From: an uncultured Spirochaetia bacterium
GTDB taxonomy: Bacteria; Spirochaetota; Spirochaetia; SZUA-6; Bin103
Reading direction: 5' to 3'
Length of the DNA: 64,000 nucleotides
Assembly: GCA_958296075.1 (NCBI GenBank)
Contig: CATQHW010000002.1
Span: 124,001 to 188,000, forward strand
Shown: positions 8,746-16,719 of the stretch, one piece after another
Numbering within the stretch: the stretch's first letter is position 1
How the letters are laid out: every line of letters starts with the position of its first letter
Made by a program: the position numbers and the translations under genes
The notes under the pieces: model-generated
What the model was told of the DNA's origin: nothing
The model's input: only the letters and a program-made list of their open reading frames with translations
Databases searched by the model: none

Positions 8746-10149
8746 ATGATCGGGATCGGACTCGATTTTGGCACCACCAACAGCACCCTCGCCGTCTGGG
8801 AGGCGGACCGCATCACCTACATCGACCTCGATCCGGCGGCGGCCAACCCCAAGATCATGCCCTCGGCGCTGTATCTGGACCGCGCCATGGGGCGCTCGGT
8901 CGGCACGGCGGCGATCGATCGCTACCTCGGCGACAACCGCGGCCGGATCGTCCGTCTGAAGCGGGTCAGCGTGGGGCAGATCGCGATGACCTTCAGCACC
9001 ACCGATACGCAGCGCGCCGGCCGCGGGCGCGGCGACACCACCCGCGTCCATCAGGTGTCGGGCTATGACGACACCGAGCTGCCAGGGCGGCTCTTCCGGG
9101 GGCTCAAGAGCTTCCTGGGGGTCGCCGAGCAGAGCCGCTTCAAGGTGTTTCACCGCAGCTTCCACATCGTCGCCCTGATCACGCTGATCCTGGCCGAGAT
9201 CCGCTCCGTCCTGGAGCGGGCTGGCTACGACGTAGGGCGCGGCATCCACATCGGCCGACCGGTCCGCTACGTGGGAGGCGGCGGCGCCAACGAGGTCGCC
9301 GTGAGGCGGATGACGACCGCCTGCCGCAACGCCGGCTTCGAGGACGTGGTGTTCTACCCCGAACCGGTGGCCGCCGGGCTGAGCTACCTGCGGGCCGCCG
9401 CCGCGCAGCCCGATCACCTGCTCACCTTCGACTTCGGCGGCGGCACGCTCGACCTGTGCCTGCTGTCGACGCACAACGGCCGCTTCGAGGTGGTGGCGAC
9501 GCGCGGGCTGCCGATCGGCGGCAACCACGTCGACCAGCAGATCATGCGCGACGTGATCTTCCCCGAGTTGGGCGAGGGGTGCGCGGTGAAGAGCTCGCTG
9601 TCCCGGCCGGAGCCCGACGCGATGTTCCCATTCTACCGGTACCAGGACTACCTGCTGAACTGGCAGACCTCCTACATGTCGAACCGCCCGGAGCTGATGG
9701 AGAGCATCTTCGCCGGCATCCAGTCCGGTCCCGATCCGCGCCGGAAGCTGACCCGACTCTGGAAGCTGATCCGCGGCAACGCGGTCTACGCCCTGCTGAG
9801 CGCGACGGAGGCGGCCAAGGCCGACCTTTCGGAGCGGGAGACGACCGAGATCGGCCTGGACGAGATCGACCTCCACCTGCCGTTCGACCGCGCCCGCCTG
9901 GAGCGGGTGCTGGAGCCGACGATGGAACGGGTCGACGCCACCGCGCGGGCGCTGCTCGACGAGGCCGGCCTGGCCGCCGGCGATGTCGATCAAGTGGTGT
10001 GCACGGGCGGCTCCTCGCAGTTGGTGCCGGTGCAGCGCTGGCTGCGCCGGACCTTCCCTGGCCGCGTGGAGGACTTCGACTACTACCGGAGCATCGCCGG
10101 CGGCCTGGCGATCGCCAACGCCGGCGAGCGGGAGCTTGCGTCGGTCTGA
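8746..10149 (+). CDS. Hsp70-family ATPase, YegD-like (no substrate-binding domain)
   Basis: A 467-residue actin/Hsp70-type ATPase. The phosphate-1 motif GIGLDFGTTNST is at residues 3-14, phosphate-2 is TFDFGGGTLDL, and the adenosine motif is VVCTGGSSQLVPVQ followed by GGLAIANA. The protein ends after the nucleotide-binding domain and lacks the peptide-binding and lid domains of DnaK, matching the YegD group. YegD-like proteins are cytoplasmic; their client is not established. ATG at 8746 has AGGGAG 12 bases upstream. The gene is monocistronic, convergent with a small membrane protein. Confidence 0.88.
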   Translation: MIGIGLDFGTTNSTLAVWEADRITYIDLDPAAANPKIMPSALYLDRAMGRSVGTAAIDRYLGDNRGRIVRLKRVSVGQIAMTFSTTDTQRAGRGRGDTTRVHQVSGYDDTELPGRLFRGLKSFLGVAEQSRFKVFHRSFHIVALITLILAEIRSVLERAGYDVGRGIHIGRPVRYVGGGGANEVAVRRMTTACRNAGFEDVVFYPEPVAAGLSYLRAAAAQPDHLLTFDFGGGTLDLCLLSTHNGRFEVVATRGLPIGGNHVDQQIMRDVIFPELGEGCAVKSSLSRPEPDAMFPFYRYQDYLLNWQTSYMSNRPELMESIFAGIQSGPDPRRKLTRLWKLIRGNAVYALLSATEAAKADLSERETTEIGLDEIDLHLPFDRARLERVLEPTMERVDATARALLDEAGLAAGDVDQVVCTGGSSQLVPVQRWLRRTFPGRVEDFDYYRSIAGGLAIANAGERELASV

Positions 10150-10171
10150 CGTGGCGACGTGGCGCCGGCTC

Positions 10172-10702
10172 TCAACCGCGGCCGGCGGCCTCCGCGCGCA
10201 GGTGGTCTGCCACGCTGCGGGCGCCGTTCAGGTCGAGCTCCTCGAAGGCGGTCCGTTCGCGGACCGCGGCCACAAGCGCGCCGAACGACTCGAACTCGTC
10301 GGACAACTCCACGAGCTGGTCCTCGTCGGCCCGGTACAGGAAGACACTGCGCCGGCGGCCGTTCGTGGCCAACCCGGCCCGCGTCAGCTCAGTCCAGCGC
10401 ATGACGGCCTGTTCTTCGCCCATGAAGTCGAGCTCGATCCGGTCCTCGAAGAGCCGGACCCGGTTGCGGAACTGCTTCAGCAGGTAGCGGAGCACGCGGT
10501 AGCCGATCAGCCCGATCGGCGCGGCGGCGATCAGCACCGGCCACGCGCCGGCCAGCAGCGCGACCGCCGCCACGGCCGCTATCAGCGCCGGCGGCAGCAA
10601 CAGCGGCACCAGGGCGCGTGGATTGGAGCGCAGCGTGATGCGCGACCGCAGGAGCGCTGCGTCGTTCGCGGGCACGGCAGTCATCTCCGGCACGGCAGCC
10701 AT
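10172..10702 (-). CDS. Small membrane protein, PH-like domain possible
   Basis: A 176-residue protein of unknown function. Residues about 28-75 contain two closely spaced hydrophobic helices (VPLLLPPALIAAVAAVALLAG and VLIAAAPIGLIGYRVL); the rest is soluble and runs through beta-like segments (RVRLFEDRIELDF, AVMRWTELTRAGL, RRSVFLYRADEDQLVEL). Two helices followed by such a strand-rich tail resembles bacterial PH-domain membrane proteins, but this is only a resemblance. ATG at 10702; a second ATG six codons later is possible. It points away from the pyrophosphatase gene and shares the intergenic region with it. Confidence 0.65.
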   Translation of the reverse strand: MAAVPEMTAVPANDAALLRSRITLRSNPRALVPLLLPPALIAAVAAVALLAGAWPVLIAAAPIGLIGYRVLRYLLKQFRNRVRLFEDRIELDFMGEEQAVMRWTELTRAGLATNGRRRSVFLYRADEDQLVELSDEFESFGALVAAVRERTAFEELDLNGARSVADHLRAEAAGRG

Positions 10703-10740
10703 CCTACGGGCGCGCCGCGCCGGTGGAAAGGCCGGACCGG

Positions 10741-10769
10741 TGGACCGAGCGGCGCCGGTCCGCTATAGT
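10741..10769 (+). promoter_or_regulatory. Candidate sigma-70-type promoter for the pyrophosphatase gene
   Basis: TGGACC at 10741-10746 (4 of 6 to TTGACA) and TATAGT at 10764-10769 (5 of 6 to TATAAT) are separated by 17 bases. Transcription would begin near 10776, giving a leader of about 55 bases before the ATG at 10831. Confidence 0.45.
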
Positions 10770-10830
10770 AATGCCATACTTGAAGCAGCGCTGCCGCGCC
10801 GCGCTTCCAAACTTTCCACAAGGACATTCG

Positions 10831-13128
10831 ATGAGACGCATCTTCGCCGTACTGCTCATTCTGTCCCTAGCCGTGCTTCCAGCCGCGGTCGGTTTCGCCC
10901 AAGGAACCGACGCCGCGCCGTCGCTCGATGAGGGCCCCGACATGATGTGGGTCACCTGGATCGGCTCCGTTGCCGCTCTGGGCTTCTCACTGATCCTGGC
11001 GCTCGCCGTGCTGCGTAAGGACCCCGGCAACGAACGCATGCGGGATCTCAGCCGCGCCGTGCAGGAGGGGGCGATCGCCTACCTGAAACAGCAGTACAAG
11101 GTCGTCGCGATCTTCTTCGTGGTGCTGTTCGCGGTTCTGGGAGTGATTTCCTGGGGGCTGGGGCTGCTGTCCGGCTTCGTGCCGTTCGCCTTCATCACCG
11201 GCGGGTTCTTTTCCGCGCTGGCCGGCTTCATCGGCATGGCCGTGGCGACCCGCGCCAACACGCGCACCGCCTGGGGCGCCCGCCAGAGCCTCAACGCCGG
11301 GCTACGCGTCGCCTTCTCTTCGGGAACGGTGATGGGCATGACGGTCGTCGGCCTGGGGCTGCTCGACATCTCGATCTGGTGGTGGCTGCTGCGCGCCGTC
11401 TTCGACGTGCCGCCGGAGGAGATCCCGCCGATCATGATCACATTCGGCATGGGCGCCTCCGCGATGGCGCTGTTCGCCCGCCTGGGCGGCGGCATCTTCA
11501 CCAAGGCCGCCGACGTCGGAGCCGACCTGGTCGGCAAGGTAGAGGCCGGCATTCCGGAGGACGATCCCCGCAACCCGGCGTCGATCGCCGACAACGTCGG
11601 CGACAACGTCGGCGACGTGGCCGGCATGGGCGCCGACCTGTACGAGTCGTACGTCGGCTCCATCATCGCCACCATGGCGCTGGGAGCGGTCGCCTCGCTC
11701 GGTCTCGACTCGATTTCGGCCCTGCAGGCGATCCAGGTCCCGGTGTCGATCGCGACGATCGGCGTGCTCTGCTCGATCCTCGGCACCTTCGTCGTGCGCG
11801 CCAAGGGGGACGCCAGCCAGGCGGTGCTGCTCAGCGCCTTGCGGCGCGGCACCTACGGTTCGACCGCGCTGATCGCGATCGGCTCCTTCGTGCTGGTGGT
11901 GCTGACGCTCGGCGGCGAGTTCCTGGGCATCTGGGCCGCCATGATCGTCGGGCTGATCGCCGGCAACATCATCGGCTACTTCACCGAGTACTACACCTCC
12001 GACCATTACAAACCGACGCAACTCCTCTCCAATGAGGCGGTCACCGGCCCCGCGACCACCATCATCGGCGGCGTGTCGCTGGGTATGCTCTCCACGTTGA
12101 TTCCGGTGCTCACCGTGGTCGGGGCGACGCTGGCGGCCTTCTTCCTGTCGGGCGGAGCCGCCACTCCCGGTCTGGGCCTGTACGGGATCGGGCTGGCGGC
12201 GGTCGGCATGCTGTCGACGCTCGGCATCACCCTGGCCACCGACGCGTACGGGCCGGTGGCGGACAACGCCGGCGGCATCGCCGAGATGGCCAAGATGGAG
12301 CCGCACGTCCGCGAGCGCACCGACGCGCTCGACTCGCTGGGCAACACCACCGCCGCCACCGGCAAGGGGTTCGCGATCGGCTCCGCGGCGCTCACGGCGC
12401 TGGCCCTGCTGGCCGAATACGGCAACAAGATCGTCGAGGCGTTCGAGCAACTCACGATCTCGCCCCTGTTCGAGGAGTTTTACTCCGGCGTGGTGGAGAT
12501 CGTGCGCGGCGCCGACGGCCACATCACCGACGTGGTGATGAACATCAACCTGCTGGACCCGAAGATCCTCATCGGGCTGTTCATCGGCGCCATGCTGCCG
12601 TTCGTCTTCTCCTCTCTGTCGATGCGCGCGGTGGGCCGAGCCGCCGGCGACATGGTCAAGGAGGTGCGCCGCCAGTTCCGGGAGAAGCCGGGAATGCTGG
12701 ATGGCAAGGACCGCCCGGACTATGCCGGTTGCGTGGCGATCTCCACCCAGGGCGCGCAGCGCGAGATGCTGGTGCCGTCGCTGCTGGCGGTAGTGGCGCC
12801 GATCCTGACCGGGATCGTCTTCGGACCGTTCACGGTGATCGCGCTGCTGGCCGGCGCACTCACCTCCGGATTCGTGCTGGCCATCATGATGGCCAACGCC
12901 GGAGGTGCCTGGGACAACGCGAAGAAGTTCATCGAGGCCGGCGCGCACGGTGGCAAGGGGTCCGACCCGCACAAGGCGGCTGTCGTCGGGGACACGGTCG
13001 GCGACCCCTTCAAGGACACCTCGGGGCCGTCGATCAACATCCTCTTGAAGCTGATGTCGATGGTCTCGATCGTGTTCGTCACCACGGTGATCGCGCTGAA
13101 CGACCTGTTCATACGGCTCTTTTCCTGA
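10831..13128 (+). CDS. hppA: Membrane-bound cation-pumping pyrophosphatase (K+-dependent type)
   Basis: A 765-residue integral membrane pyrophosphatase that couples PPi hydrolysis to H+ or Na+ export. The catalytic loop DVGADLVGKVE begins at residue 228 and is followed by the Asp-rich ADNVGDNVGDVAGMGADL; a second acidic loop DAYGPVADNAGGIAEM and the C-terminal DTVGDPFKDTSGPS complete the site. At residue 504 the stretch is GNTTAATGKG: Ala508 and Gly511 occupy the positions that are Lys and Thr in K+-independent enzymes, so this is a K+-dependent type. K+-dependent enzymes include both H+ and Na+ pumps, so the ion cannot be named. The first 24 residues resemble a signal peptide, a feature of some family members. 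ATG follows AGGA. A PPi-type phosphofructokinase is encoded 8 kb away. Confidence 0.97.
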   Translation: MRRIFAVLLILSLAVLPAAVGFAQGTDAAPSLDEGPDMMWVTWIGSVAALGFSLILALAVLRKDPGNERMRDLSRAVQEGAIAYLKQQYKVVAIFFVVLFAVLGVISWGLGLLSGFVPFAFITGGFFSALAGFIGMAVATRANTRTAWGARQSLNAGLRVAFSSGTVMGMTVVGLGLLDISIWWWLLRAVFDVPPEEIPPIMITFGMGASAMALFARLGGGIFTKAADVGADLVGKVEAGIPEDDPRNPASIADNVGDNVGDVAGMGADLYESYVGSIIATMALGAVASLGLDSISALQAIQVPVSIATIGVLCSILGTFVVRAKGDASQAVLLSALRRGTYGSTALIAIGSFVLVVLTLGGEFLGIWAAMIVGLIAGNIIGYFTEYYTSDHYKPTQLLSNEAVTGPATTIIGGVSLGMLSTLIPVLTVVGATLAAFFLSGGAATPGLGLYGIGLAAVGMLSTLGITLATDAYGPVADNAGGIAEMAKMEPHVRERTDALDSLGNTTAATGKGFAIGSAALTALALLAEYGNKIVEAFEQLTISPLFEEFYSGVVEIVRGADGHITDVVMNINLLDPKILIGLFIGAMLPFVFSSLSMRAVGRAAGDMVKEVRRQFREKPGMLDGKDRPDYAGCVAISTQGAQREMLVPSLLAVVAPILTGIVFGPFTVIALLAGALTSGFVLAIMMANAGGAWDNAKKFIEAGAHGGKGSDPHKAAVVGDTVGDPFKDTSGPSINILLKLMSMVSIVFVTTVIALNDLFIRLFS

Positions 13129-13135
13129 AGCGCCC

Positions 13136-13795
13136 CTAGTCGAGGCGGTAGCCGCGGCCGCGTACGGTGGCGATCGGTGGCCCGGCCGCCGGTCGGGCCT
13201 TACCCGCCGGCGTGGCCACGGCTGCCAGATGACGCCGCAGGGCGGTGACGTGCATGTCGACCGCTCGGCTGCGCCGGCCGGGCGGCCGGCCCCAGATCGC
13301 GTAGAACAGCGCGTCGCGGGTCACCGTGGAGCCGCGGTTGCCCAGCAACATGCGCAGGATCTCGGCTTGCTGCGCGCCCAGGGTGACGGCGCCTGCCGGT
13401 CCCGACAGGACCCGTCCCGACAGATGCAGAGCGCCGCCGTCACCGAAGCGGGCGGCCGCCTCGGCGGCGCCGACGGTGCGGAGCGCGCGCAGCTCCAGCT
13501 CCTGCGGCGTCCACGGGTCGCGCAGGTAGTCGGCGCAGCCGGCAAGGAACAGGCGCGGCAGTGCGGTCTCCGGCCCGTAGGCGATGAGTGGCCAAGCCGG
13601 CTCGACCGGTCCGGTCAGCAGTCGTTCGGCGGCGGCGGCCGGCATGACGGCCGCCGCGTAGCGCGGGTCGCGCGGGGCCGGCTGCTCGGCGACGATATCG
13701 AGCGTGAATCCCGAGATCCGGCGGGAATAGGCGTCCATGCGAGCTCCCAGCGCACCGGCAGGGGCGATCAGACAGACGCAGGGCAGGCAGGCCAT
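13136..13795 (-). CDS. OmpR-type winged-helix protein with degenerate receiver domain
   Basis: A 219-residue protein. The C-terminal 90 residues are a winged-helix DNA-binding domain of the response-regulator class: the LGAQQAEILRMLLGNRGSTVTRDALFYAIWG segment, the recognition-helix region SRAVDMHVTALRRHL, and the wing end IATVRGRGYRLD. The N-terminal half follows the outline of a receiver domain (VCLIAPAGALGARMDAY at the front, AGCADYLRDPWTPQEL at the back where normal receivers have GADDYLxKPF), but the acidic pocket is AP instead of DD, no phosphoacceptor Asp is evident and the conserved Lys is Arg. It therefore probably acts without phosphorylation. It is the last gene of the ctpA-rsmE-pspA group, 43 bases after pspA. 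Confidence 0.8.
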   Translation of the reverse strand: MACLPCVCLIAPAGALGARMDAYSRRISGFTLDIVAEQPAPRDPRYAAAVMPAAAAERLLTGPVEPAWPLIAYGPETALPRLFLAGCADYLRDPWTPQELELRALRTVGAAEAAARFGDGGALHLSGRVLSGPAGAVTLGAQQAEILRMLLGNRGSTVTRDALFYAIWGRPPGRRSRAVDMHVTALRRHLAAVATPAGKARPAAGPPIATVRGRGYRLD

Positions 13796-13838
13796 GGCAG
13801 GCTGACGCGCGGCCGCGGCTCGGCCGGCCGCGGCTCGG

Positions 13839-14564
13839 TCAGGCGCCCGGCGCGGCTTGGCCCGAGCTCTCCGAGGTCTTGTCCTCGATCTGCCCCATCT
13901 TCCGCTTCAGGTCTTCGAGCAGCCGATCCGCCGACGTGTCGCCTCCCTCGAGCTGTTTGAACTCGCGTTCAAGCGCCTTGTCACCGGCGTCCAGCTCGCC
14001 GATCTCCCGTTCGGCATCCGCCTGCGCTTCGATCTGATCGACCTTCTTGGTCATGCGGTCGAACGCCTCGAACGCCGAGGTATCGCGTGAGGCGCTCAAG
14101 GTCGACTGGATGCGCTGCTGCGCCTCGGCCCGTTTGGTGCGGGCGATCAGGATGTTCTTCTTGCGCTGCGCTTCCTCGATCTTCTGAGTGAGATCGCGCA
14201 GCGATCCCTTGAGCTGCTCCACCGCGTCGCGCTGCGCCTCCCACTGCTCCTGATAGCTCGAGACGTATTCGTCGAGCTCCTGCTTACGGACCAGGGCGCG
14301 CTTGGCCAACTCGTCCTTACCCTCGCGCACCGCGAGGACGGCGCGTTTCTCCCAGTCCTCGGCCTGCGCGCGCTGCTGCAGCAGTTGGCGTTCGAGCTGC
14401 TTCTCGTCCGCAATGGCGCCGGCGACCGCCTTCTTGGATTCGATGAGTTGGCCGTTCATGTCCTCGATCAACTGCGTGAGCATCTTTTCGGGATTCTCCG
14501 CCTTGCTGATCATGTCGTTGAGGTTCGACTTGACGACCCTGCGGAACCGATCGAACAGGCCCAT
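13839..14564 (-). CDS. pspA: Phage-shock protein A / IM30 family
   Basis: A 241-residue PspA/Vipp1-type protein. It starts MGLFDRFRRVVKSNLNDMISKAENPEKMLTQLI, the amphipathic helix and helix 1 typical of the family, and continues as one long Glu/Lys/Arg/Gln-rich coiled coil to about residue 215. Such proteins form ESCRT-III-like assemblies on the inner face of the cytoplasmic membrane and protect it under stress. ATG at 14564 lies one base after the stop of the YbjN-like gene, so the two are coupled. No pspB or pspC is nearby; instead the operon carries a REC/AAA+ regulator and a STAS protein, which suggests different control from the enterobacterial Psp system. Confidence 0.95.
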   Translation of the reverse strand: MGLFDRFRRVVKSNLNDMISKAENPEKMLTQLIEDMNGQLIESKKAVAGAIADEKQLERQLLQQRAQAEDWEKRAVLAVREGKDELAKRALVRKQELDEYVSSYQEQWEAQRDAVEQLKGSLRDLTQKIEEAQRKKNILIARTKRAEAQQRIQSTLSASRDTSAFEAFDRMTKKVDQIEAQADAEREIGELDAGDKALEREFKQLEGGDTSADRLLEDLKRKMGQIEDKTSESSGQAAPGA

Positions 14565-14565
14565 A

Positions 14566-14958
14566 TCAGCGGTCCCCCGTGTTCACCAGCGGCAGAAGCC
14601 GCTCGTAGTGCTCGGCGACCGACAGGCTGATCGCGTCGAGCGTTGCCTGGAACTCCTCAATGTCGATCGTTTCGCTGAGCAGCGTGTTGATCAAGACGAC
14701 GGAGTCCCCTTCCAGAGCATAGGCGCCGTGCAGCAGATCGGTGCCGTTCAGGCGCAGCAGTTCGGCATAGAGCGCGCAGTGGTCACCCGGCGGCAGGTCG
14801 GTGACCTTGAGCCGGAAGATGATCACCGGGTCCTCGTGCACGACGATGAGGTTTTCGACCCCTCGCTCTTCGTCGTTGATCACCCAGGTGTCGCCGTCCA
14901 ACTCCTCGAAGGACAGCCCGAGCGTGCGGAGAAAACTTTCGATTCGTTGACGGGTCAT
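14566..14958 (-). CDS. YbjN / type III-chaperone-like small protein
   Basis: A 130-residue cytoplasmic protein starting MTRQRIESFLRTLGLSFEELD. Alternating helix and strand segments (TWVINDEERGVENLIVVHEDPVI, IFRLKVTDLPPG, LYAELLRLNGTDLLHGAYAL, VVLINTLLSETIDIEEF) match the heart-shaped fold shared by YbjN and CesT-type secretion chaperones; the LLRLN and GAYALEGDSVVL stretches are the most telling. Assignment is by pattern only. ATG overlaps the stop of the STAS gene by four bases and its own stop is one base before pspA. It may be a partner or adaptor of PspA or of the STAS protein. Confidence 0.7.
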   Translation of the reverse strand: MTRQRIESFLRTLGLSFEELDGDTWVINDEERGVENLIVVHEDPVIIFRLKVTDLPPGDHCALYAELLRLNGTDLLHGAYALEGDSVVLINTLLSETIDIEEFQATLDAISLSVAEHYERLLPLVNTGDR

Positions 14959-15524
14959 GCTGCGAACACCTGTGCGCCGTTGTTGATCGCCAGGACCGCC
15001 TGGCACTGAGAGCAGCGGAACCGGCCGGACTTGACGGTGCGAAGCCTGGCCGCGCACGCCGGGCACTCCACCACGTGCGGAAAGAGGACCGCCGGCGCGG
15101 TCCGTTCGGGCGCGGCGAGCCGGGACGCCGCTTCGTCGAGCTCCGCGGCGACGGTGAACAGGTCGGCGAAGCCGAGCAGCCGGAACAGGTCGCCCGCCGG
15201 CTCCGGCAGCGCGACCAGCGCCACGTCACCGCCGCGCAGCCGCAGCGTTCGTTGCAGGGCCGCGAACGCTCCGATAGCGGCGCCGGAGAGCTCGCGCAGT
15301 CCGGCGCAGTCCAGGATGAGCCGCACGAAGCCGGCTTCCAGCGCCGCGCAGGTGCGGTCCCGGAACCGGTTCAGGTCATCAGCGCCGATGCGGCCGCTCA
15401 GATGGAGCGTCATGCAGCCTTCGGCGCCGTCGACCGCCTGTGACTCGATCACGAGACCGTCCGATCGCGCGTCGAGCCGGTCGCTCGGTCGCTCGGTCAT
15501 GGATTCGGCTGTGGCGGTCGACAC
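14955..15524 (-). CDS. STAS-domain protein with C-terminal zinc ribbon
   Basis: A 189-residue two-part protein. Residues about 25-130 are a STAS (anti-sigma-factor antagonist) domain: TLHLSGRIGADDLNRFRD, FVRLILDCAGLRELSG, RGGDVALVALPEPAGDLFRLLGFADLF. The site that is phosphorylated in RsbV/SpoIIAA (D-S-S/T-G-L-G) is LSGAAIG here, so only one Ser is present and the register is uncertain. The C-terminal 45 residues contain CPAC and CSQC separated by 14 residues, a zinc ribbon. GTG at 15524 was taken as start. No anti-sigma kinase is adjacent. It is coupled to the YbjN-like and pspA genes, so it likely senses or relays a membrane-stress signal. STAS plus zinc ribbon is an uncommon combination. 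Confidence 0.82.
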   Translation of the reverse strand: MSTATAESMTERPSDRLDARSDGLVIESQAVDGAEGCMTLHLSGRIGADDLNRFRDRTCAALEAGFVRLILDCAGLRELSGAAIGAFAALQRTLRLRGGDVALVALPEPAGDLFRLLGFADLFTVAAELDEAASRLAAPERTAPAVLFPHVVECPACAARLRTVKSGRFRCSQCQAVLAINNGAQVFAA

Positions 15525-15606
15525 GACACCGCAAGCATAGCCCGGCGGCCCGTGCCGGTCAACGTCGCCGGCCGGTCGATTTCGTTGCCGGGTCGATCTC
15601 GCTGCG

Positions 15607-16719
15607 CTATCCGAATCGGATCGCCCGGGCGTCGACCGTGCGCCGGTCGCCCGGCTGCACGCCGGCCAGCAGGGTGGCGCGCTCGATGACGTTGCGCAGC
15701 TCGCGGACGTTGCCCGGCCACAGGTGGTCTTCGAGCTTCGCTCGGGCTTGCGGCGTCAGGCGCAGCTCCGGCGGCAGGAAATGGTAGGCCAGTTCGGCGA
15801 TGTCCTGCCGCCGCTCGCGCAACGGCGGCACGTGGATCAGCAGCACGCCGATCCGGTAGTACAGATCGATGCGGAAGCGGCCGGCCTCCAGCAGATCGGC
15901 CAGCACCACGTTGCTGGCGGCGATGGTGCGCACGTTGACGGTGATCGCGCGCGTGCCGCCGACGCGGGTGACCTCCTTCGCTTCCAGCACGCGCAAGAGC
16001 TTTACCTGCATGTCGCTGCCCATCTCGCCGATCTCGTCGAGAAACAGCGTGCCGTTGTCGGCCTGCTCGAAGCAGCCGGGGCGGCGCGTGGCGTCCGTAA
16101 AGGCGCCGCGTTCGGAGCCGAACAACTCCGCCTCCATGATGGTCGGCGCGATGGCGCCGCAGTTGATCGCCACCCAGGGCCGGTCGGCCCGCGGCGAACT
16201 GGCGTGCAGGCTGCCGGCGACCACTTCCTTGCCAACGCCACTCTCGCCCGATACCACCACCGGCGCGTTGGCCGGCGCGTACAGGGCGACCTCGTCGCGG
16301 ACGCGCTGCATCTGCGGGCTGGAGCCGATCAGGCCCTCCATGGCCGCGGCGGCGGGCCGCCGGCGCATCTCCACCGCCTGCCGCATGGTGCCGCGCAGCT
16401 TGTCGAGCGCGAGCGGCTTGATCAGGTAGTCGACCGCGCCGGCGCGCATCGCTTCCACCACCAGCTCGACGTCGTCGTGAGCGCTGATCATCACCACCGG
16501 CGGGGCGTCCGGGCGCGTGTTCACCTGCCGGACGACCTCGATGCCGTCGGCCGAGCCGAGCGCGACGTCCATCAGCACCACGTCCGGCCGCTCGGCTTCG
16601 ACCAACGCGAGCGCCTGCGGCGCGGTCTGCGCGCCGACCACGCGGTATTCGGCCGGCAGGATGGCCGCCAGCGTGTCGTGGATCAGCGGATCGTCGTCGA
16701 CCAACAGAAGGGTGATCAC
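15607..16719 (-). CDS. NtrC-type response regulator lacking a DNA-binding domain
   Basis: A 370-residue protein: receiver domain (residues 1-115, LLLVDDDPLIHD at the front, phospho-Asp in DVVLMDVALG, Lys in YLIKPLALDKL) joined to a sigma-54-type AAA+ domain with Walker A GESGVGKE, the sigma-contact loop GAFTDA (consensus GAFTGA), Walker B GTLFLDEIGEM and the R-finger region RFRIDLYYRIGVLLIHVPPLRER. The protein stops at VDARAIRFG just after the AAA+ domain; the Fis-type helix-turn-helix normally found there is missing, and the 82 bases to the next gene leave no room for it in another frame. GTG at 16719 overlaps the rsmE stop by four bases. It would have to activate sigma-54 promoters from solution, as FlgR-type activators do. 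Confidence 0.9.
   Translation of the reverse strand: MITLLLVDDDPLIHDTLAAILPAEYRVVGAQTAPQALALVEAERPDVVLMDVALGSADGIEVVRQVNTRPDAPPVVMISAHDDVELVVEAMRAGAVDYLIKPLALDKLRGTMRQAVEMRRRPAAAAMEGLIGSSPQMQRVRDEVALYAPANAPVVVSGESGVGKEVVAGSLHASSPRADRPWVAINCGAIAPTIMEAELFGSERGAFTDATRRPGCFEQADNGTLFLDEIGEMGSDMQVKLLRVLEAKEVTRVGGTRAITVNVRTIAASNVVLADLLEAGRFRIDLYYRIGVLLIHVPPLRERRQDIAELAYHFLPPELRLTPQARAKLEDHLWPGNVRELRNVIERATLLAGVQPGDRRTVDARAIRFG

Noticed and set aside
10723-10830. N-terminal extension of the membrane pyrophosphatase
   Set aside because: The extra 36 codons cover a good promoter (TGGACC-17-TATAGT) and do not look like protein; ATG at 10831 has AGGA upstream.
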